Positions 41,518 to 53,493 of a stretch of DNA of 64,000 nucleotides are shown piece by piece (positions within the stretch are counted from its first letter, which is position 1; each line of letters begins with the position of its first letter). The DNA is from an uncultured Opitutia bacterium. GTDB lineage: Bacteria > Verrucomicrobiota > Verrucomicrobiia > Opitutales > Opitutaceae. Both the position numbers and the translations under genes were made by a program. Under the pieces are notes generated by a model, which was not told the DNA's origin, made no database searches, and saw only the letters and a list, made by a program, of their open reading frames with translations. Location: assembly GCA_903827245.1 (NCBI GenBank), contig CAIKHO010000079.1, positions 1-64,000 on the forward strand. The letters run 5' to 3'.

Positions 41518-42138
41518 ATGAAAACGCGCCTTCTGACCGCCTTGGGTGCGCTCCTGCTGTTTCTGCCCGTCGCGCGCGCCCTGCCCTCCGCCCCGGAGAT
41601 CAAGACCGCCTTTGACGCGATCGACGCTGACCACAACGGCGTCATCAGCCTCGACGAATGGGAGAAGGCCTCCTTCGCCCTCTTTCATGCCGCGGACAAG
41701 AACAACGACAATGTCCTCGACGCGTCCGAGCTCGCCGGCACGAACATCACGCAGGACACCTTCGCCCTCGCCGACGAGAACCACGACGGACGCCTGAGCA
41801 TCGCGGAGTTCATGCGCCTGCGCCGCGCCATCTTCACCGCCGCCGACATCGATCGCAGCGGCGGCCTCTCGTTCGTCGAGTTTGAGCTGCTCACGCTCCT
41901 GGCCCAGACCGGCTGGACCGACCGGAATCACAACGGCCGCATCGAGCCCTCCGAGCTCAAGGCCGCCCTCGTCCAAGCCTTCGGCCAGCTCGACCTCGAC
42001 CACGACGGCTTCCTTTCCCCAGCGGAAACCGCCTACATGAGCCCGGAGCAGTTCAAGCTCTGCGACGAAAACAAGGACGGCAAGCTGACGCAGGACGAGT
42101 TCGTCCGCGGCTACCTCACCGCCCTCGGCGCCATTTAG
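41518..42138 (+). CDS. Secreted protein with seven EF-hand calcium loops
   Basis: 206 residues from ATG 41518 (41512 also possible). Signal peptide 1-21. Seven canonical 12-residue EF loops start at Asp36, Asp60, Asp86, Asp110, Asp135, Asp159 and Asp183, spaced 24-26 residues apart. Examples are DADHNGVISLDE, DENHDGRLSIAE and DENKDGKLTQDE. Every loop has Asp at 1, an oxygen ligand at 3 and 5 and Glu at 12. The protein is almost nothing but EF hands, so it probably buffers or senses periplasmic calcium. It could also bridge other surface proteins. The odd number of loops is unusual because EF hands normally pair. Confidence 0.9.
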   Translation: MKTRLLTALGALLLFLPVARALPSAPEIKTAFDAIDADHNGVISLDEWEKASFALFHAADKNNDNVLDASELAGTNITQDTFALADENHDGRLSIAEFMRLRRAIFTAADIDRSGGLSFVEFELLTLLAQTGWTDRNHNGRIEPSELKAALVQAFGQLDLDHDGFLSPAETAYMSPEQFKLCDENKDGKLTQDEFVRGYLTALGAI

Positions 42139-42172
42139 CGCGGCCTGGCCCGAAGTCCGGTCGTTGTACCGC

Positions 42173-42244
42173 TGTAGGAGCGGCTTTATGCCGCGACGAT
42201 TGGGCCTGCCGGGTGACTCATCGCGGCATATAGCCGCTCCTACA
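42173..42244. repeat. GTAGGAGCGGC REP-like hairpin pair
   Basis: TGTAGGAGCGGCT...GCCGCGA and TCGCGGC...AGCCGCTCCTACA pair end to end over 72 bp. The GTAG...CTAC tips and GGAGC core are like Pseudomonas/Xanthomonas REP sequences. Lies in the gap (42139-42366) after the EF-hand gene. Confidence 0.88.
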
Positions 42245-42366
42245 TCCAATCATCGGCCAATTGCTACGCAACCCGATGTCCGCGCGGCTCGACACCGGAT
42301 GCGCTGGCGTTTTCAGTCCGTCCCAGGCCTTCCGCCTCGCGCTTCGCCCTCCTGCTTCATTTTCCC

Positions 42367-42855
42367 ATGGGTTTTCCGGAAATCACCCGTCTCTCCCCCA
42401 ATCGCGATGCCACCCCGCCGCATGAAAGGCTCGGGGTCCTGTTCCATCATAGCGTGACGTCGTTCGACGACACCATCGCGCTCATGCTGAGGCCCGCGAG
42501 CAAGGTAAGCTACCACTGCCTGATCGGCGTCGATGGCACCCGCTGCACCCTGGTGCCGGACAAACAGATCGCTTGGCACGCCGGCGCGTCATCCTTTCTG
42601 GGTCGCACCCGCTGCAACGATTTCCTCCTCGGCGTCGCCTTCGCCGGTGACACGAATCACGCGCCCCTGACCGACGCGCAGGTCGCCTCCGCCCTCGAAT
42701 GGCTCGCCGCACGCTGGACCGGGCACGGCTGGACTCCGGACCGCATGACCGACCACCGCCAGGTTTCGCCCGGCCGCAAGGACGACCTGAATCCGATCGA
42801 ATGGATCCGGCTGCACGCCGCTATCGCCGGGAAATTCGGGAGTGGGTCAGTTTGA
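42367..42855 (+). CDS. N-acetylmuramoyl-L-alanine amidase (Amidase_2/PGRP type)
   Basis: 162 residues, no signal peptide. The fold is seen in GVLFHHSVTSFDDTIALM (zinc His), SYHCLIGVDGTRCTLVPDKQIAWHAG, and TDHRQVSPGRKDDLNP (second zinc His and the Lys/Asp pair of AmpD-like enzymes). It would cleave the amide between MurNAc and the stem peptide, either in peptidoglycan recycling (cytoplasmic AmpD role, suggested by the absence of a signal) or lysis. Confidence 0.88.
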   Translation: MGFPEITRLSPNRDATPPHERLGVLFHHSVTSFDDTIALMLRPASKVSYHCLIGVDGTRCTLVPDKQIAWHAGASSFLGRTRCNDFLLGVAFAGDTNHAPLTDAQVASALEWLAARWTGHGWTPDRMTDHRQVSPGRKDDLNPIEWIRLHAAIAGKFGSGSV

Positions 42856-42863
42856 GGAATCTT

Positions 42864-42919
42864 GGCAGGCCGCGAGCCTGCTCGCGCTCTCATCGCGCCT
42901 GCAAGCAGGCGGCCTACGA
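42864..42919. repeat. REP-like inverted repeat, CCGCGAGCCTGC type
   Basis: GGCAGGCCGCGAGCCTGCTCGCG and CGCGCCTGCAAGCAGGCGGCCTACGA form interleaved hairpins after the amidase gene. Related to the copies at 41028-41095 and 60438-60500. Confidence 0.75.
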
Positions 42920-42956
42920 GGCAAACGGACCCACGACCGGAAATTCGGATAGGTTG

Positions 42957-43023
42957 ATCGCGGAAATGCGAAAGCGCTGAGGCGATCCATCCTGCCCCGG
43001 AAAAATTCCGCGTTTCCGCGATC
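42957..43023. repeat. GATCGCGGAAATGCGAAAG-type inverted repeat, copy 2
   Basis: Ends GATCGCGGAAA and TTTCCGCGATC pair across 67 bp in the 285-bp gap before the coiled-coil gene. Same family as 30868-30982. Confidence 0.75.
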
Positions 43024-43140
43024 CCATCAGTCATTCCGCGTTTCGTATTTCGCCTTGAGAAATCCACCGCCGCCTCGCACAAACTCTCCGCCGCCCGCGT
43101 GTCGCGCAGGAGCCTTGCCGAAGGCGGAGGCACCCCTCCC

Positions 43141-44553
43141 ATGCTTCCCGCCGACACGCCCAAATTGCCCAAATGGCCTTTCCTCGCCGGTGACGCCGCG
43201 TTGCTCGGCCTCGCCTGGTTCATCGCCAGCGAGAGCCGCAATCCATTCATCGGCACGCCGTTTGTCGTCATCGTGAGCTGCGTGGCGCTCGGCGCCTTGC
43301 TGGCGGTCGTGCCCTTTCTCACCGACTATGCCCGAAAGCAGGATGAGGCACTCGACGAACGCCAGCGCGCGCTCGACGCGCTCTCCCGCACCGTCGCCGC
43401 CTCCGCCGAGCAGATCAGCATCGCCGCCAGCGGCCTGCACGAGATCACCACGCTGGCCCAGCGCAACCTCCAGGCCGCGGAACAGCTGCCCGACAAACTG
43501 CAGGAAAAAATCGCCGGGATCAAAAACCAGCTCACCAGCGCCCGTGACAGCGAACGCGAGGAATTGAAAAAGGAGCTCGCCCGGCTCCGCGCCTCCGAGG
43601 GCGAGCGGCTCCAGTCCGCCGCCGACAAGCTCGCCCAGGTCGTCGCCGAACTGACCCGGCTCGAGGCCGCCACGCAAAAACTCCTCGCCGCCCGCCCTGA
43701 GCCCATCGCGCCGGCCAGCCCCGCGCCTGCCGAAAGGGCCAGCCCGGCTCCGCCCCCGGAATCCTCCGGCGCGCCCGTCATGGAAAGCACACCGCCACCC
43801 CGGCGGATCCGCAAGCCCCGCACCGAGTCAGCTGCCGGCCCAGCCGGGACGCCCTTGGCGGACACCGTGATCACCCCGCTGGAATCTCCTCTCCCGAGCC
43901 CGCTGTTGGAAGAGCCTCCACCCCTCGCCGCCGCGATTCCGGAAATCGTGCCCGTGGCCCCCGACTCTGTTCCCCCCATTGAGGTGCCCGCCGCCGCGCC
44001 CGCCGCGGTTGCAGCCGCGGACGCACCGGTCCCGTCACCGGCCGCAACGGACACGCCGGCGCCCGAGGCGGCCCAGGCCGGTGAACCGGCGAAGCCGGAG
44101 CGCAAGCGCGCCCCCCGGAAACCCAAATCCGATCTTCCCGCCGCGGAAATTCCCGCGCTGGAAAGCTCCCCGCCGGCCCCCGCTCCTTCGCCCCCGGAGG
44201 AACCCACCCTCGGACTCGAGGCTGCGCCCGACAGCTCCCCACCGGAATTGACCGAAAGTCCGGCTCCCGTCGAGCGCGTGGTCTCGTCGGATGGCGCCAC
44301 GCGCCTGCTGGTCACTGCCTACATCGGCATCGGCAACCGCCTTTTCATCCGCGGCGCGGGCCCCGGCCTGACCTGGAACAAGGGCCTGCCCCTGCAATTC
44401 GTCTCGATCGGCAAATGGCGCTGGGAAACCAGCGACGCCACCACCCCGGTGCAGTACAAGCTCTACAAGAACGACGACATCGAGTCCGCGTCCGTGGGAC
44501 TGCAGACGCTTGATCCCGGCCAGCAGCAGGAAGTGACGGCCACCTTCCCGTGA
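43141..44553 (+). CDS. Membrane-anchored coiled-coil protein with Pro/Ala-rich linker and C-terminal beta domain
   Basis: 470 residues from ATG 43141. Two N-terminal membrane helices (about 15-31 and 39-58) are followed by a coiled coil (about 62-185, LDERQRALDALSRTVAASAEQ... ELTRLEAATQKLL). A 190-residue Pro/Ala/Glu linker with basic patches follows (ERKRAPRKPKSD). The last 95 residues form a compact domain: TRLLVTAYIGIGNRLFIRG, GLPLQFVSIGKWRWE, VQYKLYKNDDIESASVG. This domain looks like a carbohydrate-binding beta-sandwich but I cannot name it. The stop overlaps a VOC gene (GTGA), so the products are co-translated. Function unknown. Confidence 0.72.
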   Translation: MLPADTPKLPKWPFLAGDAALLGLAWFIASESRNPFIGTPFVVIVSCVALGALLAVVPFLTDYARKQDEALDERQRALDALSRTVAASAEQISIAASGLHEITTLAQRNLQAAEQLPDKLQEKIAGIKNQLTSARDSEREELKKELARLRASEGERLQSAADKLAQVVAELTRLEAATQKLLAARPEPIAPASPAPAERASPAPPPESSGAPVMESTPPPRRIRKPRTESAAGPAGTPLADTVITPLESPLPSPLLEEPPPLAAAIPEIVPVAPDSVPPIEVPAAAPAAVAAADAPVPSPAATDTPAPEAAQAGEPAKPERKRAPRKPKSDLPAAEIPALESSPPAPAPSPPEEPTLGLEAAPDSSPPELTESPAPVERVVSSDGATRLLVTAYIGIGNRLFIRGAGPGLTWNKGLPLQFVSIGKWRWETSDATTPVQYKLYKNDDIESASVGLQTLDPGQQQEVTATFP

Positions 44554-44933
44554 ACGCCGGCGTGCAGCTCGTTTCCGACCTTGGCCAGGTCGCGATAACC
44601 GTCAGCGACGTCGCCCGCGCCAAACCATTTTATCACGGCGTGCTCGGCCTCAAACACCTGTTCGCCGCCGGGCCGGGCCTCGCCTTCCTCTCCGCCGGCA
44701 ACGTCCGCCGCATGTTCACCCTCCCGCAGGGCGCCGGGGCCGCCGGTAAAAATTCGATCCTCTATTTCCGCGTGTCCGGGTTGGAATCGGCCTACCCGGC
44801 ATTGCTCGCCCGCGGCGCCACCGGCGAACAGGCACCCCAGCTCACGGCGAAGCTGCCGGACCACGAGCTGTGGATGGCGTTCGTGCGGGATCCGGATGGA
44901 AACCTGGTCGGACTGATGGAGGAGCGCCGTTAG
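44550..44933 (+). CDS. VOC-family (glyoxalase-like) protein
   Basis: 127 residues from GTG 44550, overlapping the preceding stop. One glyoxalase/bleomycin-resistance fold: GQVAITVSDVARAKPFYHGVLGLKHLF, MFTLP strand, SILYFRVSGLESAYPALLARG, and the end AFVRDPDGNLVGLMEER. Glu of LMEER and the first-strand residues are probable metal ligands. Substrate unknown. Such proteins form dimers with the metal at the interface. Confidence 0.85.
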   Translation: MNAGVQLVSDLGQVAITVSDVARAKPFYHGVLGLKHLFAAGPGLAFLSAGNVRRMFTLPQGAGAAGKNSILYFRVSGLESAYPALLARGATGEQAPQLTAKLPDHELWMAFVRDPDGNLVGLMEERR

Positions 44934-45014
44934 CGGACGGGAAAGTCCGGCCGGAATGAAACCACCGCGACCTCACGGCATGAGTCCGGCTGCGCCGGGT
45001 CCATACAGTTGAAC

Positions 45015-45084
45015 GTAGCGGCCGACGTGAGGAGCCTGGTTTGAGGTGAGTCACCAAACCCAGCCTCGTTACCTTGGCTGCTAC
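45015..45084. repeat. 70-bp GTAG...CTAC element, copy 2 (inverted relative to copy 1)
   Basis: Near-identical to the reverse complement of 39823-39892, with only a few mismatches in 70 bp. Flanked by CAGTTGAAC/GTTCAACTG arms. Fills the gap between the convergent VOC and SlyX genes (44934-45149). Confidence 0.88.
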
Positions 45085-45149
45085 ACCGATCACTGCGGTT
45101 CAACTGCATCGCTCCGGCTGGGACAAGCTCGGGTGTATCTCGGCCAGCC

Positions 45150-45353
45150 CTAATAATGCGGCGGACGCTCGTCAGTCGGAGCCGTGTCGCTGTCACCGAC
45201 TTGGGCGGGCGCCAGCCGTTCCCGCGTTCTCTGCAGCTCCTTGCGCAGGCGCGCTAGGTCCCCGGCGAACTCCAGCATCGCCTTGTCCTGCTCCACCACG
45301 TGGCGCTCGAGGTAGGCGATCTTCTCCTCGAGTTGTTTAACGCTTTCGTTCAA
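45150..45353 (-). CDS. slyX: SlyX family protein
   Basis: 67 residues, mostly one coiled coil: LEEKIAYLERHVVEQDKAMLEFAGDLARLRKELQ in part, followed by a polar end with the family's typical PPHY terminus. SlyX proteins are small and of unknown function. The start overlaps the end of the response-regulator gene by 17 bp, so it is translationally coupled. Confidence 0.88.
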   Translation of the reverse strand: MNESVKQLEEKIAYLERHVVEQDKAMLEFAGDLARLRKELQRTRERLAPAQVGDSDTAPTDERPPHY

Positions 45354-45945
45354 CGGAAGGGGTTGGGCCCGCGCCCGGCTTGATCTTCAGGCTCTCCAGC
45401 TCGGGCAGCACCACATGCTGGTAGCAGTCGGGACAGACCGAGTGGCTGAATTCGCTGCCCGTCCGCTCATTGATGTAACCCTCGATCTGCTGCCAGTAAT
45501 TATGGTCGTCGCGGATCTTTTTGCAGTAGGAACAGATCGGCAGCATCTCCTCGAGCTGCTTCACCTGCGTCGCATAGCGGAGGATGCGCTCGGCCACGCG
45601 CAGCCGGTTCCACAGCTCGTCGAAATTCAGCGGCTTGGTCAGGAAATCGTCTACGCCCGCGTCGGCCGCCTCGCGCTGGTTGTCCGCGGTGGCGTCATTG
45701 CCCGTGAGCAGGATGAAATAGGTGTACTCGGCCCCGGGCCGCGCCCGGACGCGCCGGCAAAGCTCGAGGCCGTCCAGCTTCGGCATCAGCCAGTCGCTGA
45801 CCACGACCCGCACGGGCTCCTTCTCCAATAGCTCCAGTGCCTGCTCGCCGTCCGCCGCCTCGATCGCCTCATGCCCCAGCCGGCGCAAGGCCTGACGGAG
45901 CACCGCCCGGGCCACGGCATCGTCTTCGACAGCGAGGATTCTCAT
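45337..45945 (-). CDS. Response regulator with C-terminal zinc-ribbon-like motif
   Basis: 202 residues. A receiver domain (VEDDA pocket, Asp51 in VVSDWLMPKLDG, Lys in FLTKPLNFDEL) is followed by a helix and a cysteine motif: LPICSYCKKIRDD ... SHSVCPDCYQ. The two Cys-X2-Cys pairs about 30 residues apart suggest a zinc site. This tail recurs in response regulators and sensor proteins of many bacteria, but its role is not known to me. There is no DNA-binding domain, so output is probably protein-protein. No kinase is adjacent. Confidence 0.88.
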   Translation of the reverse strand: MRILAVEDDAVARAVLRQALRRLGHEAIEAADGEQALELLEKEPVRVVVSDWLMPKLDGLELCRRVRARPGAEYTYFILLTGNDATADNQREAADAGVDDFLTKPLNFDELWNRLRVAERILRYATQVKQLEEMLPICSYCKKIRDDHNYWQQIEGYINERTGSEFSHSVCPDCYQHVVLPELESLKIKPGAGPTPSVERKR

Positions 45946-46056
45946 GGTGTGCTAACGTGAAGCGCGTTTCCCCTCGCGCGCAACTGGGAACGCACGACCT
46001 CCCCTTTGACCCGGCCGACCCGCAACCCCGGCCGCGCCGCCTCCGGTTTGGGTAGC

Positions 46057-46146
46057 GGTACGTTTTGATGGCTTCCAGTTTGCAGTCCCGGCTTCAGCCG
46101 GTCCGGAATTCCGGCTGAAGCCGGGACTACAAACACAAAACGTACC
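46057..46146. repeat. CAGTCCCGGCTTCAG palindrome, extended copy 2
   Basis: The outer pair GGTACGTTTTG/CAAAACGTACC encloses GCAGTCCCGGCTTCAGCCGG and CCGGCTGAAGCCGGGACT. It shares its arm with 26802-26831. Located in the gap between the zinc-ribbon regulator and the DUF255 gene. Confidence 0.8.
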
Positions 46147-46175
46147 ACTACGCCGGGTTGCCCCCGGGCGGCACC

Positions 46176-48440
<2,265 letters not shown>

Positions 48441-48447
48441 CAGTAAT

Positions 48448-48537
48448 AAGGGGTAAGAGCGTAAGGTTTAAGCTGTAAGCAAGCGGACGGGCGCTGAACC
48501 GCAACCACCGGCCTAAAACTTACGCTCTTAACCCTTA
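48448..48537. repeat. Inverted repeat AAGGGGTAAGAGCGTAAG / CTTACGCTCTTAACCCTT
   Basis: Near-perfect arms of about 20 bp across a 90-bp gap between the deoxyhypusine-synthase-like gene and the DUF255 gene. They are AT-richer than the surroundings. Confidence 0.75.
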
Positions 48538-48548
48538 AAACTTGCCCC

Positions 48549-49595
48549 CTACTCTCCCAGCACCCAGCTGAAGATCAGCGGCGCACAGATCGTCGCGTCG
48601 CTCTCGACGATGAACTTGGGCGTCGACGCGCCGAGTTTCCCCCAGGTGATCTTCTCGTTCGGCACGGCCCCGGAATAACTGCCGTAGCTCGTGGTCGAGT
48701 CGCTGATCTGGCAGAAGTAGCCCCAGAGCGGCACGCCCGTGCGCTGCAGGTCCTGGTGCAACATCGGCACCACGCAGATCGGAAAGTCGCCCGCGATGCC
48801 GCCGCCGATCTGGAAGAAGCCGATCGAGCCCTCGCCGTTGCGCAGGAGCTTCGCGCTCTTGGTGTACCATTCGGCCAGCTCCATCATGTACTCGATGCCG
48901 GTGCGGACGGTGTGCACGTTCTTCACGTCGCCGCTGATGACATGGCCGGCGAACATGTTGCCCAGCGTCGCGTCCTCCCAGCCGGGGACGATCATCGGCA
49001 GGTTCTTCTCGCACGCCGCCAGCATCCAGGAATTCTTCGGGTCGATCTGGTAGCTCTTCTTCAGCTTCCCGCCGCGGAGAATCTTGTACATGAACTCGTG
49101 CGGAAAAAAGCGCTCGCCCGCCCGGTCGGCCGCCACCCATTCCTCCAGCACCACCTTCTCGATCCGGCGCATGGCCTCCATCTCGGGGATGCAGGTGTCC
49201 GTCACGCGGTTCATGTGCCGGTCCAGCAGCTTCTGCTCATCCTCGGCGGTGAGGTGACGATAATGCGGCACGCGCTCGTAGTAGTCGTGCGCCACCAGGT
49301 TGAAGATGTCCTCCTCGAGGTTCGCCCCGGTGCAGACGATGGCGTGGACCTTGTCCTTCCGGATCATCTCCGCGAGGCTGATGCCGAGCTCGGCCGTGGA
49401 CATCGCGCCGGCGAGAGTGACGAGCATCTTGCCGCCGGCCTGCAGGTGCGACTCGTAGCCCTTGGCGGCGTCCAGCAGGGACGCGGCGTTGAAGTGACGG
49501 TAGTTTTTCGCGATGAACCTCGAAACCGGGCCCTTCGACCTGGCGATGGCGGCATTGATGTCTTCGGGACGTTTCGAGACGCGTTTGGCTTTCAT
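48549..49595 (-). CDS. Deoxyhypusine-synthase family protein
   Basis: 348 residues from ATG 49595. The family transfers an aminobutyl group from spermidine, NAD-dependently, to a lysine of eIF5A in eukaryotes and archaea. Bacteria lack eIF5A, and homologues there are reported to act in polyamine synthesis (for example homospermidine). Seen features are LAGAMSTAELGISLAEMI, VCTGANLEEDIFNLVAH, the NAD-binding GGGIAGDFPICVVP, and the active-site lysine region ITWGKLGASTPKFIVESDAT. Its product here is probably a polyamine or modified amine; the exact reaction cannot be told. Confidence 0.9.
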   Translation of the reverse strand: MKAKRVSKRPEDINAAIARSKGPVSRFIAKNYRHFNAASLLDAAKGYESHLQAGGKMLVTLAGAMSTAELGISLAEMIRKDKVHAIVCTGANLEEDIFNLVAHDYYERVPHYRHLTAEDEQKLLDRHMNRVTDTCIPEMEAMRRIEKVVLEEWVAADRAGERFFPHEFMYKILRGGKLKKSYQIDPKNSWMLAACEKNLPMIVPGWEDATLGNMFAGHVISGDVKNVHTVRTGIEYMMELAEWYTKSAKLLRNGEGSIGFFQIGGGIAGDFPICVVPMLHQDLQRTGVPLWGYFCQISDSTTSYGSYSGAVPNEKITWGKLGASTPKFIVESDATICAPLIFSWVLGE

Positions 49596-49740
49596 GGTGC
49601 AGCAGCGACTAAGAAAACGCCGCGGTGATTTGGCCACAAAAAACACCGGGCCGCGAAAAGATCCGGGGTAGCCGGTGCGCCGCCGCCGAATCGTCACGCC
49701 GCCGAATCCTCGGGTACCGGCCTGATTTCATATCCGATCT

Positions 49741-49808
49741 TTCCGTTCTCGTTCTTCGTCCTCTTTCCAGCTCTCCCTCCGAATACCAAGCCGGGAACGA
49801 GGAACGAT
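49741..49808. repeat. GTTCTCGTTC-type imperfect inverted repeat
   Basis: CGTTCTCGTTCTTCGTCC pairs imperfectly with GGGAACGAGGAACG in the gap (49596-49872) upstream of the ABC-F gene. Related to 21901-21967 and 37085-37151. Confidence 0.5.
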
Positions 49809-49872
49809 TTTGAAACAACCGCAGCGCGCCATTGACGCCGCCCCCCCGGATGGGGTTTGCTTGCCGGTTTCC

Positions 49873-51732
<1,860 letters not shown>

Positions 51733-51793
51733 ATTTCCCCGCTCGTTGTCCCGCCTTTAGCCGGAGCGCTGCGGCCGGATCACCGCGATCAAT

Positions 51794-51863
51794 GTAGTGG
51801 CCGAGGTAACGAGGCCGGGTTGGTTGAATCGCCTCCATCCAGCCTCCTTACGTCGGCTGCTAC
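51794..51863. repeat. 70-bp GTAG...CTAC element, copy 3
   Basis: GTAGTGGCCGAGGTAACGAG...TACGTCGGCTGCTAC follows copy 1 (39823) in sequence and orientation. Conserved flank with CCGGAGCG...CCGCGATCAAT precedes it. It lies just after the ABC-F gene in the 353-bp gap before deoA. Confidence 0.85.
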
Positions 51864-51950
51864 GCCTGCCGGATGGATCCGGATGGGTCATGCCAACCTC
51901 CGCTGGATTTTGCACTTTCGCCTTCTGGCCAATGCATGCGAGTAGACACA

Positions 51951-52040
51951 GGTGGCCGCCGACCTCCGGGCGGCGGATTCCGAGTGTCGGATTCCAAGTG
52001 GCCGCTGTGCCACACCGCCGCCCGGAGGTCGGCGGCCACC
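51951..52040. repeat. Palindrome with 26-bp perfect arms
   Basis: Arms at 51951-51976 (GGTGGCCGCCGACCTCCGGG...) and 52015-52040 (exact reverse complement) enclose 38 bp that contain a GATTCC direct repeat. It lies in the convergent gap between the ABC-F and deoA genes. Confidence 0.9.
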
Positions 52041-52085
52041 TTGGGCGACAATAAGTCCAAAACCAACGGGACGTTGGTATCAGTC

Positions 52086-53414
52086 CTACCCGATCACCTC
52101 GTCGATGAGGTCCGCTGCCGTGGCCGTGGCCTCGTCAACGGCGATCGCCTTCCCGAGGATCGCCTTGGCCTCGGCCAGCGTCGCCTCGTCGCTCGCGTGG
52201 ATCACGCAGAGCGGTGAGCCGGCCTCGACCCGCTCGCCGATTTTCACAAGGGCGCTCACGCCAACGGCGTGGTCGATTTTGTCCTCGGCCTTGGCGCGGC
52301 CGGCCCCGAGACGGAGCGAGGCGAGGGCCACGCCAAGCGCATCGACATCGCGGACCTGGCCGGCCTGCGGAGCGGCCAGGGCAAATCTCAGCTTTGCCTG
52401 CGGCAGGCGAGCGGAGTCATCGGCGACGCGGGCGTCCCCACCCTGCGCGGCGATCAGGTCGCGGAATTTGGCCAGCGCCGATCCGTTTGCGATCGTCACC
52501 TCAAGCTGCTTTCGCGCGGCCTCCTTCGTCGCCGAGACTTTTGCCAGCAACAGCATCTGCTCGCCGAGCGCGTAGGTGACCTCCATGGTGTCCGCCGGAC
52601 CGTTGCCCTTCAGGCATTCGATCGACTCGGCCACTTCCAGCGCATTGCCCACCGTGCGACCAAGGGGCTGGTCCATCGCCGTCAGCACCGCGCGCGTTGG
52701 CTTGCCCATCGCGGTCGCCACCGACACGAGCGCCTGGGCCAGCTCCCTCGCCCGCGCCTTTTCCGGCATGAACGCGCCGCGGCCGAACTTCACGTCCAGC
52801 ACCAGCACGTCGATGCCCTCGGCCAGTTTCTTCGAGAGGATGCTCGCACAGATCAGCGGGATGCTTTCCACCGTGCCCGTCACGTCCCGCAGCGCGTAGA
52901 GCTTCTTGTCCGCCGGCGCGAGCTCGGCGGTCTGGCCGATGAGCGCGAGGCCGATCTTCTCCAGCTGGGCGCGATACTCGGCCAGCGTGAGGTTCACCCG
53001 GAACCCCGGGATGGACTCCAGCTTGTCCAGCGTGCCGCCGGTGTGGCCCAGTCCACGGCCGCTGATCATCGGGACGGCCACGCCGCACGCCGCCACCATC
53101 GGCGCGAGGTGCAGCGAAACCTTGTCTCCCACCCCGCCGGTCGAGTGCTTGTCGGCCTTCGGCAGGTTGATGCCGGCAAGGTCCGCCACGATGCCGGAGC
53201 GCATCATCGCGTCGGTCAGCATCGCCGTCTCCGCCGTGTCCATGCCGCGGAGAAACACGGCCATCAGCATCGCGCTCAGCTGGTAATCCGCCCACGAGCC
53301 GTCCGTGGCGCCGCGCACGAACGCCGCGATCTCGTCGCGCGTCAGCGCGTGGCCGTCGCGTTTGCGCGCGATGACATGCTGGGGAAAATAACCGGGGATC
53401 ACGCCCGCAGCCAA
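52086..53414 (-). CDS. deoA: Thymidine/pyrimidine-nucleoside phosphorylase
   Basis: 442 residues from TTG 53414; GTG 53402 is an alternative. It phosphorolyses thymidine (or uridine) to the base and (deoxy)ribose 1-phosphate. Signatures are the phosphate/nucleoside-binding KADKHSTGGVGDKVSL, MISGRGLGHTGGTLDKLE, the LYALRDVTGTVESIPLI region and a C-terminal barrel-sandwich domain (GVSALVKIGERVEAGSPL). A 29-bp palindrome lies about 50 bp upstream. The upstream neighbour is a methyltransferase. Confidence 0.93.
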   Translation of the reverse strand: MAAGVIPGYFPQHVIARKRDGHALTRDEIAAFVRGATDGSWADYQLSAMLMAVFLRGMDTAETAMLTDAMMRSGIVADLAGINLPKADKHSTGGVGDKVSLHLAPMVAACGVAVPMISGRGLGHTGGTLDKLESIPGFRVNLTLAEYRAQLEKIGLALIGQTAELAPADKKLYALRDVTGTVESIPLICASILSKKLAEGIDVLVLDVKFGRGAFMPEKARARELAQALVSVATAMGKPTRAVLTAMDQPLGRTVGNALEVAESIECLKGNGPADTMEVTYALGEQMLLLAKVSATKEAARKQLEVTIANGSALAKFRDLIAAQGGDARVADDSARLPQAKLRFALAAPQAGQVRDVDALGVALASLRLGAGRAKAEDKIDHAVGVSALVKIGERVEAGSPLCVIHASDEATLAEAKAILGKAIAVDEATATAADLIDEVIG

Positions 53415-53464
53415 CCACGCCTGCGCACCTCCCGCAAAGCCTCAATTCCAGTCCGGCCTCCCGG

Positions 53465-53493
53465 CATTTTGTCACCTAATAGGTGACAAAATG
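53465..53493. promoter_or_regulatory. 29-bp palindrome, CATTTTGTCACCTA-A-TAGGTGACAAAATG
   Basis: Perfect 14-bp arms around one central base, overlapping the stop codon of the methyltransferase and about 50 bp upstream of deoA. The TTGTCACC...GGTGACAA core and AT-rich edges look like a repressor/activator operator rather than a REP element. A terminator is less likely, since no U-run follows on the minus strand. Confidence 0.65.
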
